Source: Clostridia bacterium (GTDB lineage Bacteria > Bacillota > Clostridia > Lachnospirales > Lachnospiraceae). From it: 64,000 nucleotides of DNA. A model generated the notes under the pieces. The model searched no databases. It worked only from the letters and a program-made list of their open reading frames with translations, and was not told where the DNA came from. Where the stretch lies: the NCBI GenBank assembly GCA_910575725.1, contig CAJTFE010000014.1:36889-100888 (forward strand), in the 5' to 3' direction. Within the stretch, counting starts at the first letter, position 1. The number at the start of each line of letters is the position of its first letter. Position numbers and translations under genes: made by a program. Of this stretch, positions 18,488 to 25,987 are shown in pieces.

Positions 18488-19618
18488 ATGATCGGATTTA
18501 ATGTGGCGCCCTTTACGGGAAAGGAATTTGACTATATTCGGCAGGCCATTGAGGCGGAACATATCTGCGGAGACGGCATGTTTACCAAGAAATGCAATGA
18601 ATGGATAGAGAAGCAGACAGGAACGGCGAAGGCGCTTCTGACCACCTCTTGTACCCATGCCACAGAGATGGCGGCCCTGCTTCTTAACATACAGCCGGGG
18701 GATGAGGTGATTATGCCTTCCTATACCTTTGTATCTACGGCTAATGCCTTTGTCCTTCGGGGTGGGGTTCCGGTGTTTGTGGATATCCGTCCGGATACTA
18801 TGAACCTTGACGAGAATCTGATTGAGGCGGCTGTCACAGAAAAGACGAAGGCCATTGTTCCCGTCCACTATGCGGGAGTGGCCTGTGAGATGGATAAAAT
18901 TATGGAGCTGGCAAAAAAGTACCGGTTAGCCGTGGTGGAGGATGCGGCCCAGGGCGTGTGTTCCTTTTATAAGGGAAAAGCTCTTGGAACCATCGGTGAT
19001 TATGGCTGCTTCAGCTTCCACGAGACCAAAAATTTTTCCATGGGAGAGGGAGGCGCCCTGTTGATTCGGGATCAGGACCATGTGGAGGATGCAGAAATTC
19101 TCAGAGAAAAGGGAACTAACCGTTCCAGGTTTTTCCGGGGGCAGGTGGACAAATACAGCTGGGTGAACCAGGGAAGCTCTTATCTGCCAAGCGATATGAA
19201 TGCGGCTTACCTCTGGGCGCAGCTTGAGATGGCAGATGCCATCACGGCTGACCGCATGGGAAGCTGGAAGGCTTACTATGAGCAGCTTCTGCCTTTGAAG
19301 GAGCAGGGAAGGATTGAACTGCCTGTGGTGCCGGAGGGCTGTGAGCAGAATGCTCATATGTTTTATATGAAGGCAAAAGATCTGAAGGAACGGACGGCTT
19401 TGATTGCGTATCTGAAGGAAGCAGGGATTCAGACGGTGTTCCACTATGTGCCCCTTCATTCTGCCCAGGCGGGTCTGGCGTTCGGACGTTTTTCTGGAGA
19501 GGATCGGTATACCACCAGAGAGAGCGAGCGTCTCTTAAGGCTGCCTATGTATTATGGACTTAAGGAAGAACAGGTTTCTTATGTGGCAGAGAGGATTAGA
19601 GAATTTTATGAGCAATAA
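18488..19618 (+). CDS. DegT/DnrJ/EryC1/StrS aminotransferase, WecE/RffA-like
   Basis: A 376-residue PLP enzyme that aminates a dTDP-4-keto-6-deoxyhexose. Diagnostic stretches are LTTSCTHATEMAALLL near residue 56, PSYTFVSTANAF near 79, VEDAAQG near 152 and FHETKNFSMGEGG near 178 with the PLP lysine. The wording is closest to WecE/RffA, which forms dTDP-4-amino-4,6-dideoxygalactose. The substrate would come from rfbB and rfbA in the same locus. The gene starts after a palindromic leader element and overlaps the following membrane gene by 11 bases. Confidence 0.88.
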   Translation: MIGFNVAPFTGKEFDYIRQAIEAEHICGDGMFTKKCNEWIEKQTGTAKALLTTSCTHATEMAALLLNIQPGDEVIMPSYTFVSTANAFVLRGGVPVFVDIRPDTMNLDENLIEAAVTEKTKAIVPVHYAGVACEMDKIMELAKKYRLAVVEDAAQGVCSFYKGKALGTIGDYGCFSFHETKNFSMGEGGALLIRDQDHVEDAEILREKGTNRSRFFRGQVDKYSWVNQGSSYLPSDMNAAYLWAQLEMADAITADRMGSWKAYYEQLLPLKEQGRIELPVVPEGCEQNAHMFYMKAKDLKERTALIAYLKEAGIQTVFHYVPLHSAQAGLAFGRFSGEDRYTTRESERLLRLPMYYGLKEEQVSYVAERIREFYEQ

Positions 19619-20840
19619 AAAACAGGGCCTATGGGGATTGTGGCTGTGCGGTGGAATTTTGTTTGTACTGACATTTACGATGGTAAAGGTGGAAATGGGG
19701 AAAGGCCATGAGGTATTGCTGTACAGTGATTTTGCAACTCATTCCTCCTGGGCCGTGGGGGAGTTTACAGACCCCTTGTACAATAAGTTTTATTCCTATC
19801 CGGTGTGGCATCTGGCTGTCCGGGCCGTGAACCGCCTTCTGCCCATTGGCAGAGAATATGCGGGAGCCTTGGTTACGGCCTGCTGCATAGGGGCTGCAGC
19901 AGTGATTCTTTATCAGTTTTTGTGGAAGGAATTAAAGGAACGGTTATCATGGCTTTCCATTGTTTTTTTAACTATCGGTCTTTTGATACTGACAGCTCTT
20001 TATATGCCCTGGTTTAACAAAGAAGTGTATCTGGGCCAGAGCAGTCCGACAATCTGGCATAATCCCACGAATATGGCTGTAAAGCCGGTAGCGCTGCTGG
20101 CTTTTTTGGCTTTTTTACATCTGTACCCTAGTGGAGGCCGTTTGTTGATTTCCAAGGAGAGGATGCCTTTGGATATGAGCAGGATGCTGCCCGGGGAGGA
20201 GAAGGCAGGATGGCCTGACTTTTCAGTCTTTGCAGTGATTCTGCTGCTCAGCTGTTTTGTAAAGCCTTCCTTTATGCAAGGCTTTTTACCGGCAGTCGTT
20301 TTGTTTCTTTTCCTGGAGCTGATACGGACAAAAGGGAAAAGCTTCTGGCTCAGTTTTAAGCTGGGACTGGCCTTTCTCCCTTCCGGCGTCTATTTTCTGG
20401 TTCAGTTTTTTTCCGTGTTCGGAGAAGGGACAGAACGGGGGATTGGACTGGATCCTTTTGCCGTTATGAGGCTTGATACGGCGCATCCTTTGATTTCCAT
20501 GGCGCAGGCGGCGGCGTTTCCGCTTTTTGTTTTGTGTATCTTGGGATGGAAACAGGTATGGAAGGATAAGCACTTATTGTTTTCGTTGATTTTTTATGTG
20601 ACGGCGCTGCTGGAGTTTATCCTTCTGATTGAAGTAAACGAGCCAGCCTCCGGAAACTTTGAGTGGGGGCTGCAGCTGGCCATGTTTGCCTTTTTTGCGA
20701 TGGCTGCGGTTCGGTTTTATCAGAAACAAGATAAAAAGCGGTGGGTAAATGCGATAGGAAACGGCCTGCTTCTTTACCATATTGGATCTGGCATGTATTA
20801 TTATCTGTATCTTCTGGTATTAAGTCCGCTGCAGTGTTAG
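19608..20840 (+). CDS. Multi-pass membrane protein of unknown family, possible GT-C transferase
   Basis: A 410-residue protein with about ten hydrophobic segments. The first external loop carries YSDFATHSSWAVGEF near residue 37, again an acidic residue early in the protein as in GT-C enzymes; a later loop has YLGQSSPTIWHNPT near 142. The ATG at 19608 overlaps the aminotransferase stop by 11 bases and follows GAGAGGATTAGAG. By position it could transfer the amino sugar made by the upstream enzyme, playing the part ArnT plays in the Arn pathway. That role is inferred. Confidence 0.6.
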   Translation: MSNKKQGLWGLWLCGGILFVLTFTMVKVEMGKGHEVLLYSDFATHSSWAVGEFTDPLYNKFYSYPVWHLAVRAVNRLLPIGREYAGALVTACCIGAAAVILYQFLWKELKERLSWLSIVFLTIGLLILTALYMPWFNKEVYLGQSSPTIWHNPTNMAVKPVALLAFLAFLHLYPSGGRLLISKERMPLDMSRMLPGEEKAGWPDFSVFAVILLLSCFVKPSFMQGFLPAVVLFLFLELIRTKGKSFWLSFKLGLAFLPSGVYFLVQFFSVFGEGTERGIGLDPFAVMRLDTAHPLISMAQAAAFPLFVLCILGWKQVWKDKHLLFSLIFYVTALLEFILLIEVNEPASGNFEWGLQLAMFAFFAMAAVRFYQKQDKKRWVNAIGNGLLLYHIGSGMYYYLYLLVLSPLQC

Positions 20841-20895
20841 AGTATGTTTCAAAATGATGTTTTGACGTGGGCTAAGGGCTTTGGAAAGGAAGCAT

Positions 20896-22035
20896 ATGAA
20901 AAAAATAGTGATCATAGGGGCAAACAGCTTCCAGAATCCTCTGATTCTGAAAGCAAAGGAGATGGGCTTTGAAACCCATGTGTTTGCCTGGAAGGACGGT
21001 TCCGTGGGGGAACGGACAGCAGACTTTTTTTATCCTGTCAGCATTGTAAAGAGGGATGAGATTCTGAAAAGATGCAGGAAGATTAAGCCGGAGGCCGTAG
21101 TCTCCATCGGTTCAGATCTGGCTATGCTGACAGTGAATTATGTAGCTGGTAAGCTTGGACTTCCCTGTAACTCCATGGCCTGTACTCATGTGTCTACAAA
21201 TAAATATGAGATGCGCAAGGCCTTTTTGAAGGCTGGCGTGCCGGTGCCTGGGTTTCGGGAAGCAGATTCCGGCACCCGGGCGGAAGAACTGGCAGATCTG
21301 TCCCTTCCTGTGATTGTAAAACCTACGGATCGTTCCGGAAGCCGTGGGATCACAAAGCTTACAGAATGGGAGGGGCTTTCGCAGGCTATCCGGTTTTCCG
21401 TGGAGAATTCCTTTGAGGGGAAGGCAATTGTGGAGGAGTTTCTTCAAGGGGAGGAGTATAGCTGTGAGTGTATTTCCTTCCGGGGAAAGCACCAATTTCT
21501 GGCATTGACAAAGAAGTATACCACAGGCCATCCCCACTTTATTGAAACGGGCCATCTAGAGCCGGCAGGCTGTTCTCCGGAACAGACGGGGCAGATAAAA
21601 AAAGAGGTGTACAAGGCTCTTGACGCTCTGGGAGTGGAATACGGAGCCTCCCATACGGAGTTTATGCTGGATAAAGAAAACCAGGTACGGATTATTGAGG
21701 TGGGGGCAAGAATGGGAGGCGATTGTATCGGTTCGGATCTGGTGCCTCTTTCAACTGGTTATGATTATGTAGGCATGGTGATTGACGCGGCCTGCGGAAA
21801 GGAGCCGGAACTGATTCCGTTCCGGAAGGCAGGCGCCGCCTTTATCCGCTTTATTTTCGACTGCCGGGATCTGGAGGAGCTGGAGCGGCTGAAAAGGGAG
21901 ATTCCGGAGCATATTCATTTTATCAGTGAGATAGAGCCAGTTCTGGAGGGAAAGGTGACAGACAGCTCTACCCGGTTTGGTTATTATATTCTTGCTTTTG
22001 ACAGCCTGGAAGAGGCGAAGGAGTATCTGAGATGA
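20896..22035 (+). CDS. ATP-grasp domain protein (carbamoyl-phosphate synthase/amino-acid ligase type)
   Basis: A 379-residue cytoplasmic ATP-grasp enzyme. A Rossmann-like pre-ATP-grasp domain starts KIVIIGANSFQNP. NKYEMRKAFLKAGVPVP and LPVIVKPTDRSGSRG follow near residues 105 and 142, and the metal/ATP site EVGARMGGD is near 267. Such enzymes join a carboxylate to an amine or thiol through an acyl phosphate. Lying between an aminotransferase and flippase subunits, it might acylate the sugar amine with an amino acid or similar group, an inference from context. GGAAAGGA precedes the ATG, and the stop overlaps the next start. Confidence 0.85.
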   Translation: MKKIVIIGANSFQNPLILKAKEMGFETHVFAWKDGSVGERTADFFYPVSIVKRDEILKRCRKIKPEAVVSIGSDLAMLTVNYVAGKLGLPCNSMACTHVSTNKYEMRKAFLKAGVPVPGFREADSGTRAEELADLSLPVIVKPTDRSGSRGITKLTEWEGLSQAIRFSVENSFEGKAIVEEFLQGEEYSCECISFRGKHQFLALTKKYTTGHPHFIETGHLEPAGCSPEQTGQIKKEVYKALDALGVEYGASHTEFMLDKENQVRIIEVGARMGGDCIGSDLVPLSTGYDYVGMVIDAACGKEPELIPFRKAGAAFIRFIFDCRDLEELERLKREIPEHIHFISEIEPVLEGKVTDSSTRFGYYILAFDSLEEAKEYLR

Positions 22036-22379
22036 AAAAGATTTCATGGAAAACAATATTGGCCCTCCAGCTGGTGGTTATGGTTTATACCTTGTCCAGC
22101 GTGGCGGCCAAGCTGGCCTCGGGTTATGAGGCCCTTAGCCTTCCGTTCCTTTTGTTTTACGGAGTTGAGATTCTGATTCTCGGCCTTTATGCCATCGCAT
22201 GGCAGCAGATTATCAAACGCTGTGATCTGTCCGTGGCTTATGCCAACCGTTCTATGGCGATTCTGTGGTCGCTGATCTGGACAGTGGTCTTTTTTCACGA
22301 GGCGCTGACCATAAAAAATATCATAGGAGTATTCGTTGTTTTCGCAGGAACAATGATTGTGAACAGTGATGGTGAATAA
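22032..22379 (+). CDS. SMR/EamA-type small membrane protein, ArnE-like flippase subunit
   Basis: A 115-residue protein with four hydrophobic helices, starting KKISWKTILALQLVVMVYTLSS and ending IGVFVVFAGTMIVNSDGE. Size and layout fit the small multidrug resistance/EamA group. It overlaps the ATP-grasp stop by four bases (ATGA) and the next, similar gene by 11 bases. Two adjacent unequal SMR genes are the arrangement of ArnE/ArnF, which flip undecaprenyl-phosphate-aminoarabinose. A similar heterodimer is inferred here. Confidence 0.75.
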   Translation: MKKISWKTILALQLVVMVYTLSSVAAKLASGYEALSLPFLLFYGVEILILGLYAIAWQQIIKRCDLSVAYANRSMAILWSLIWTVVFFHEALTIKNIIGVFVVFAGTMIVNSDGE

Positions 22380-22707
22380 GTATCTGTTATTACTGGTGCT
22401 GTCTGTGGCGGTGGCATCCTTTTCCCAGATTCTTCTGAAGAAAAGCGCTGGAAAGACTTACGCTTCTGTGCTGCTGGAATATCTGAATCCTCTCGTAATT
22501 ACAGGATACGGAATGATGGTTCTGTCCACACTGCTGACTGTGGGAGGATATGCAGGGCTTGAGTATAAGAACGGAGCAGTCATAGAGGCACTGGGGTTTG
22601 TGCTGGTGATGTTCTTAAGCCGATTCTTTTTCGGGGAAAAAATTACAAAGAAAAAGCTGCTTGGCAACAGCTTGATTCTTTTGGGAATATTTGTTTTTTA
22701 CAGCTAG
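22369..22707 (+). CDS. SMR/EamA-type small membrane protein, ArnF-like flippase subunit
   Basis: A 112-residue four-helix protein, second of the SMR pair, with FSQILLKKSAGK near residue 19 and FFFGEKITKKKLLGNSLILLG at the end, typical of EamA/SMR repeats. A GTG three bases upstream or this ATG could be the start; both lie inside the end of the first SMR gene, so translation is coupled. It is the last gene of the run beginning at 18488 and converges on the GT2 gene encoded on the other strand. Confidence 0.75.
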   Translation: MVNKYLLLLVLSVAVASFSQILLKKSAGKTYASVLLEYLNPLVITGYGMMVLSTLLTVGGYAGLEYKNGAVIEALGFVLVMFLSRFFFGEKITKKKLLGNSLILLGIFVFYS

Positions 22708-22719
22708 TACATTGCTGCA

Positions 22720-23688
22720 CTAGGATTTTTCTACGTCTGTTTGATGAGAGGCATCCGGGCGGGGGCATTGTACAATCTCCCGGACGGTATACTGGGGTGC
22801 GTTGTTGATGCTGATATAGATACGTCCGATATACTCGCCGATAAGTCCAAGCATTACGAGAATCAGCCCTCCGATAAAAAAGATGGAGGCAATAATGGAG
22901 CTCCAGCCCATCTCAATGGTAGAATCTACCAGCTTGCGGATAACCACATAGAGGCCGTAACAAAAACCCAGGAAAGCGCAGGCTGTTCCGCATATCGTGG
23001 CAATCCGGAGAGGCTTGACGGAAAAGGCAGTAAAGCCGTTGAACCACAAGGACAGCAGCTTTGTGAGCGTATAGCCGGACTCGCCCGACATGCGCTCATG
23101 GTGAGTAACCGGCACGTTGGTGATGCGCATGGTGGCCCGGAAAATTAAGCCTTCAATATAAGGGTAGGGATTCTGGTAACGTGTAATCTCTTCTGTGATA
23201 AAACGTTCCATGACAAAATAGCTGGTGACCTTCAGCCCCTTTGGCTTGCCGAGGAGACTTTCTGTCATCCTTTCGTTCATCCAGGTTCCAAAGTTACGAA
23301 AAGCGCTGTGCATTTTATGTTCATAGGAGGCATAGACCACATCCCAGCCCTCTGCCATCTTATCCACCAGGGTAAAAAGCTCCCGGGCCGGCGTCTGTCC
23401 GTCGTCATCCAGGGAGATAATGAGATCTCCGGTACACGCCCGGTAGCCGGCCATCAGCGCAGAGTGCTGGCCGAAATTCCTGGCCAGGCTGATTCCGATA
23501 ATATGGGGATTGTCCTGGGCAAGGGCTTTGATGCGCTCCCAGACATGATCGGGAGAGCAGTCGTTCACAAGGATAATCTCGTAATCATATTCCGGACGCT
23601 GCCGGAGGGTCTCTATAATTTCAGATGTGACAATCCCGACGGTAGCTTCCGAGCCGTAACAGGGAATCACAAAGGACAGCTTACTCAT
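22720..23688 (-). CDS. GT2 undecaprenyl-phosphate sugar transferase (ArnC/GtrB/CsbB-like)
   Basis: A 322-residue GT2 starting SKLSFVIPCYGSEATV, with SLDDDGQTPARE near residue 93 as the metal site and two C-terminal helices ending LIGEYIGRIYISI. This ending is characteristic of ArnC, GtrB and CsbB. The ATG at 23688 follows AAAGGAA; a 21-codon upstream extension would translate leader sequence. It is the only gene of the glycan locus on the minus strand, has its own promoter, and converges with the SMR pair. Its product could be flipped either by the SMR pair or by the neighbouring GtrA protein. Confidence 0.88.
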   Translation of the reverse strand: MSKLSFVIPCYGSEATVGIVTSEIIETLRQRPEYDYEIILVNDCSPDHVWERIKALAQDNPHIIGISLARNFGQHSALMAGYRACTGDLIISLDDDGQTPARELFTLVDKMAEGWDVVYASYEHKMHSAFRNFGTWMNERMTESLLGKPKGLKVTSYFVMERFITEEITRYQNPYPYIEGLIFRATMRITNVPVTHHERMSGESGYTLTKLLSLWFNGFTAFSVKPLRIATICGTACAFLGFCYGLYVVIRKLVDSTIEMGWSSIIASIFFIGGLILVMLGLIGEYIGRIYISINNAPQYTVREIVQCPRPDASHQTDVEKS

Positions 23689-23791
23689 GGAAACACAGTT
23701 CCTTTCTTGAAACATCATCTTCAATGGACAAGGAGGCGTCTCCTTGTTCACAGAAGGGATACATAGGATTTATGATTCAGTACTTTAGCGG

Positions 23792-23820
23792 TTGCTGGTC
23801 ACAGAGTGAACAGTAATCTT
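23792..23820. repeat. Small palindrome GGTTGCTG...CAGTAATC
   Basis: GGTTGCTGGTCAC and GTGAACAGTAATC form a 13-bp stem with wobble pairs and one mismatch around an AGA loop. On the minus strand it falls immediately after the -10 box of the GT2 gene, so it would be the first structure of that leader. Related copies are at 34075, 42022 and 62941. Confidence 0.65.
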
Positions 23821-23821
23821 T

Positions 23822-23850
23822 AGTATACAGGTTTTTTGGGAATTGATCAA
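23822..23850 (-). promoter_or_regulatory. Promoter of the minus-strand GT2 gene
   Basis: On the minus strand TTGATC (23845-23850) and TATACT (23822-23827) are spaced by 17 bases. It is back to back with the gtrA promoter at 23858. Confidence 0.7.
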
Positions 23851-23857
23851 TCACCGT

Positions 23858-23886
23858 TTTACAATTTCGGGAAAAGCGTGTATAAT
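23858..23886 (+). promoter_or_regulatory. Promoter of the GtrA-family gene
   Basis: TTTACA at 23858-23863 and a perfect TATAAT at 23881-23886 are spaced by 17 bases. GGAG lies ahead of the ATG at 23937. Confidence 0.8.
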
Positions 23887-23936
23887 GATAAAACTAACGG
23901 TAAAAAGTAAGATATGGAAAATACGGAGATATTTAT

Positions 23937-24341
23937 ATGAAAAAACTAATGAGCCAGATTATGAAATTCGGAGTAGTAGGCTTTCTGTGCTTTTTTATCG
24001 ACTACGGCATTATGGTAGCCCTGGTGGAGCTGGCAGGCTTTCAGGAGCTCTGGGCCAGCGCCTGCTCCTTTACCGTATCCGTGGTTGTGAATTACATTTT
24101 GAGTATCACGGTTGTATTTGACACGGACAAGAACGCAAATCAAGCGAAACAGTTTGTGGTGTTTGTGATCCTAAGCCTCATCGGCCTGGGCCTCAACCAG
24201 CTGATTATGTGGGGCGGGGTGGCATGGCTTAAGCAGTATATGGATCGGGCTTATATGATAGTGAAGATCTTTGCCACAGGCGTTGTGATGGTCTACAATT
24301 TTATCAGCCGCAAAATGTTTATTGAGAAGAAGGTGGAGTAA
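23937..24341 (+). CDS. GtrA/GtcA-family membrane protein
   Basis: A 134-residue four-helix protein starting with a short basic segment, then KFGVVGFLCFFIDYGIMVAL and ending VMVYNFISRKMFIE, the characteristic GtrA family ends. GtrA proteins are proposed to flip undecaprenyl-phosphate-linked sugars; in Gram-positives GtcA works with CsbB-type GT2 enzymes in teichoic acid glycosylation. The divergent GT2 next door is the obvious partner. It has its own promoter and GGAG ribosome site. Confidence 0.9.
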   Translation: MKKLMSQIMKFGVVGFLCFFIDYGIMVALVELAGFQELWASACSFTVSVVVNYILSITVVFDTDKNANQAKQFVVFVILSLIGLGLNQLIMWGGVAWLKQYMDRAYMIVKIFATGVVMVYNFISRKMFIEKKVE

Positions 24342-24406
24342 GCGTTCGTATCAGAGAGTGAAAAGGCTGCTGGTTACGAAGAGAACCAGGACGAAAAAGG
24401 AGCGCT

Positions 24407-25987
24407 ATGAGAGAAAAAAGGATGATGCTTGGCATAAGTCTCCTTCTGCTTGTTCTGACAGGCGTCTCTTTCCTGTTTTTTCCGGCAGAAGAACCTTCCA
24501 TGAGCCGCATGCTTTTGGAAAGCCAGGAGGAGCTGCTGGGGACATTGGAAGATACGGAGGAAGAGCTGCTTACCAAGCTGTTGTTTGCAGGAGAGGAGCT
24601 GCCCTGTGACCGGGAGACAGGCACCTTTTATCTTCCGGTTGATATGGATAGCAAGGAGTGGGAAGCAGGGGCTTTTACCTCCGCTGAGAAAGGTGTGAAG
24701 GTTTATCTCCTTGACAATCCGCTGGAGGATGAGAAGGAAATCTCCGTCCGGGAGGGGAAGCGCTACCGTCTTCTGGCTGTCCGGGACGGGTCCTGCCGGG
24801 AATACGCCGTGGTATTTACCGGGCTTCCCATTCTGAGTATCGAGACGAATGAGGAGATACGCTACGAAGAGGTCTATGGAACCATGCGTTTTCTGCTGGC
24901 AGATGCCAAGGAGGGCTGGGCCTTTGAGAGCGTGATGAGCGGACACATCCGGGGAGGAAGCAGCCGTCTCAATCCCAAGAAGTCTTATAAGATGACCCTC
25001 TACAAGGAGAATCAGACGGGAGCCGGAGAGCTGCGGAAAAACAAGGTTTCCCTCCTGGGTATGCGTAAGGATGACGAATGGCTGCTCTATGCCGTTTACA
25101 GTGAGGATACAAAGCTGAGAGATAAGCTTTCCCTGGACATATGGAACGAATCGGGAGCATTGGGTATAGAATCCAATGGCTTTTACGGTTATCATATGGA
25201 ATATATCGAACTGTTTTTGAATGGAAAATACTGGGGGCTTTACGGCTTGATGGAGCCTGTGGATTACAAGCAGCTGGATTTGACGAAGGAGGGGGAGGCG
25301 CAGCCGGAGGAGTTTTTGTACAAGCAGAAGGATCCGGATGTATTTGAGCTGAAAGGGAATCATGCAGTCCAGGATGAGGCCCATATGGAAGTCCTGAACC
25401 GGTATCTGGAGCTTTTAAATGAGGGAGACGCCGTTTTCAAGCAGGAGATTCCAAAGCTGATTGATGTGGACAGCGCCCTGGAGGTCTGGGTTTATCTTCA
25501 GGCAGTTCTGGGAATGGATAATATTGAGAGAAACATTTTTTATCCTGTCCGCTATGAGGACGGACAGTACCGCATGTACTTTATGCCCTGGGACATGGAT
25601 TACAGCTGGGGCAATGTCCATGATTTTGAAGCATTAAACAGGAGCCGGTTTTCGGAAGAAATCTGGACGATGCGCATTGCCTGGCGGCTGGGAGACCGTC
25701 TTGTGGAGCTTGACGTGGAGGGTGCCAGGGAGAAGGCAGCCAGCCGCTTTAAAGAGCTGCGGCAGACAGTATATTCGGAGCGCTATCTAAGAGAGCATAT
25801 CCAGTCCTATGCGCACCAGATCATAGATTCCGGCGCATTCTGGAGAGACGAAATCCTCTGGTATGACAGCCAGCACAGCGAGGATTTTGAGGGGCTTGCG
25901 GATCTGGCCTGTGAGCGGATGCGATTTCTGGATACGGCGCTGGCGGATCCTCTTAAGTATCTGGAATTAAAGGAGTATCGGGAGTGA
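24407..25987 (+). CDS. CotH kinase family protein (first of tandem pair)
   Basis: A 526-residue protein with an N-terminal hydrophobic segment (residues about 8-26) that looks like a signal peptide or anchor. The CotH fold is marked by GHIRGGSSRLNPKKSYKM near residue 180, KLRDKLSLDIWNE near 236, YWGLYGLMEPV near 275 and FMPWDMDYSWGN near 392, which holds the metal-binding acidic residues. CotH proteins are atypical kinases; the founding member phosphorylates spore coat proteins. An exported CotH beside glycan genes suggests a surface role. AAAGGAG precedes the ATG. Confidence 0.9.
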   Translation: MREKRMMLGISLLLLVLTGVSFLFFPAEEPSMSRMLLESQEELLGTLEDTEEELLTKLLFAGEELPCDRETGTFYLPVDMDSKEWEAGAFTSAEKGVKVYLLDNPLEDEKEISVREGKRYRLLAVRDGSCREYAVVFTGLPILSIETNEEIRYEEVYGTMRFLLADAKEGWAFESVMSGHIRGGSSRLNPKKSYKMTLYKENQTGAGELRKNKVSLLGMRKDDEWLLYAVYSEDTKLRDKLSLDIWNESGALGIESNGFYGYHMEYIELFLNGKYWGLYGLMEPVDYKQLDLTKEGEAQPEEFLYKQKDPDVFELKGNHAVQDEAHMEVLNRYLELLNEGDAVFKQEIPKLIDVDSALEVWVYLQAVLGMDNIERNIFYPVRYEDGQYRMYFMPWDMDYSWGNVHDFEALNRSRFSEEIWTMRIAWRLGDRLVELDVEGAREKAASRFKELRQTVYSERYLREHIQSYAHQIIDSGAFWRDEILWYDSQHSEDFEGLADLACERMRFLDTALADPLKYLELKEYRE

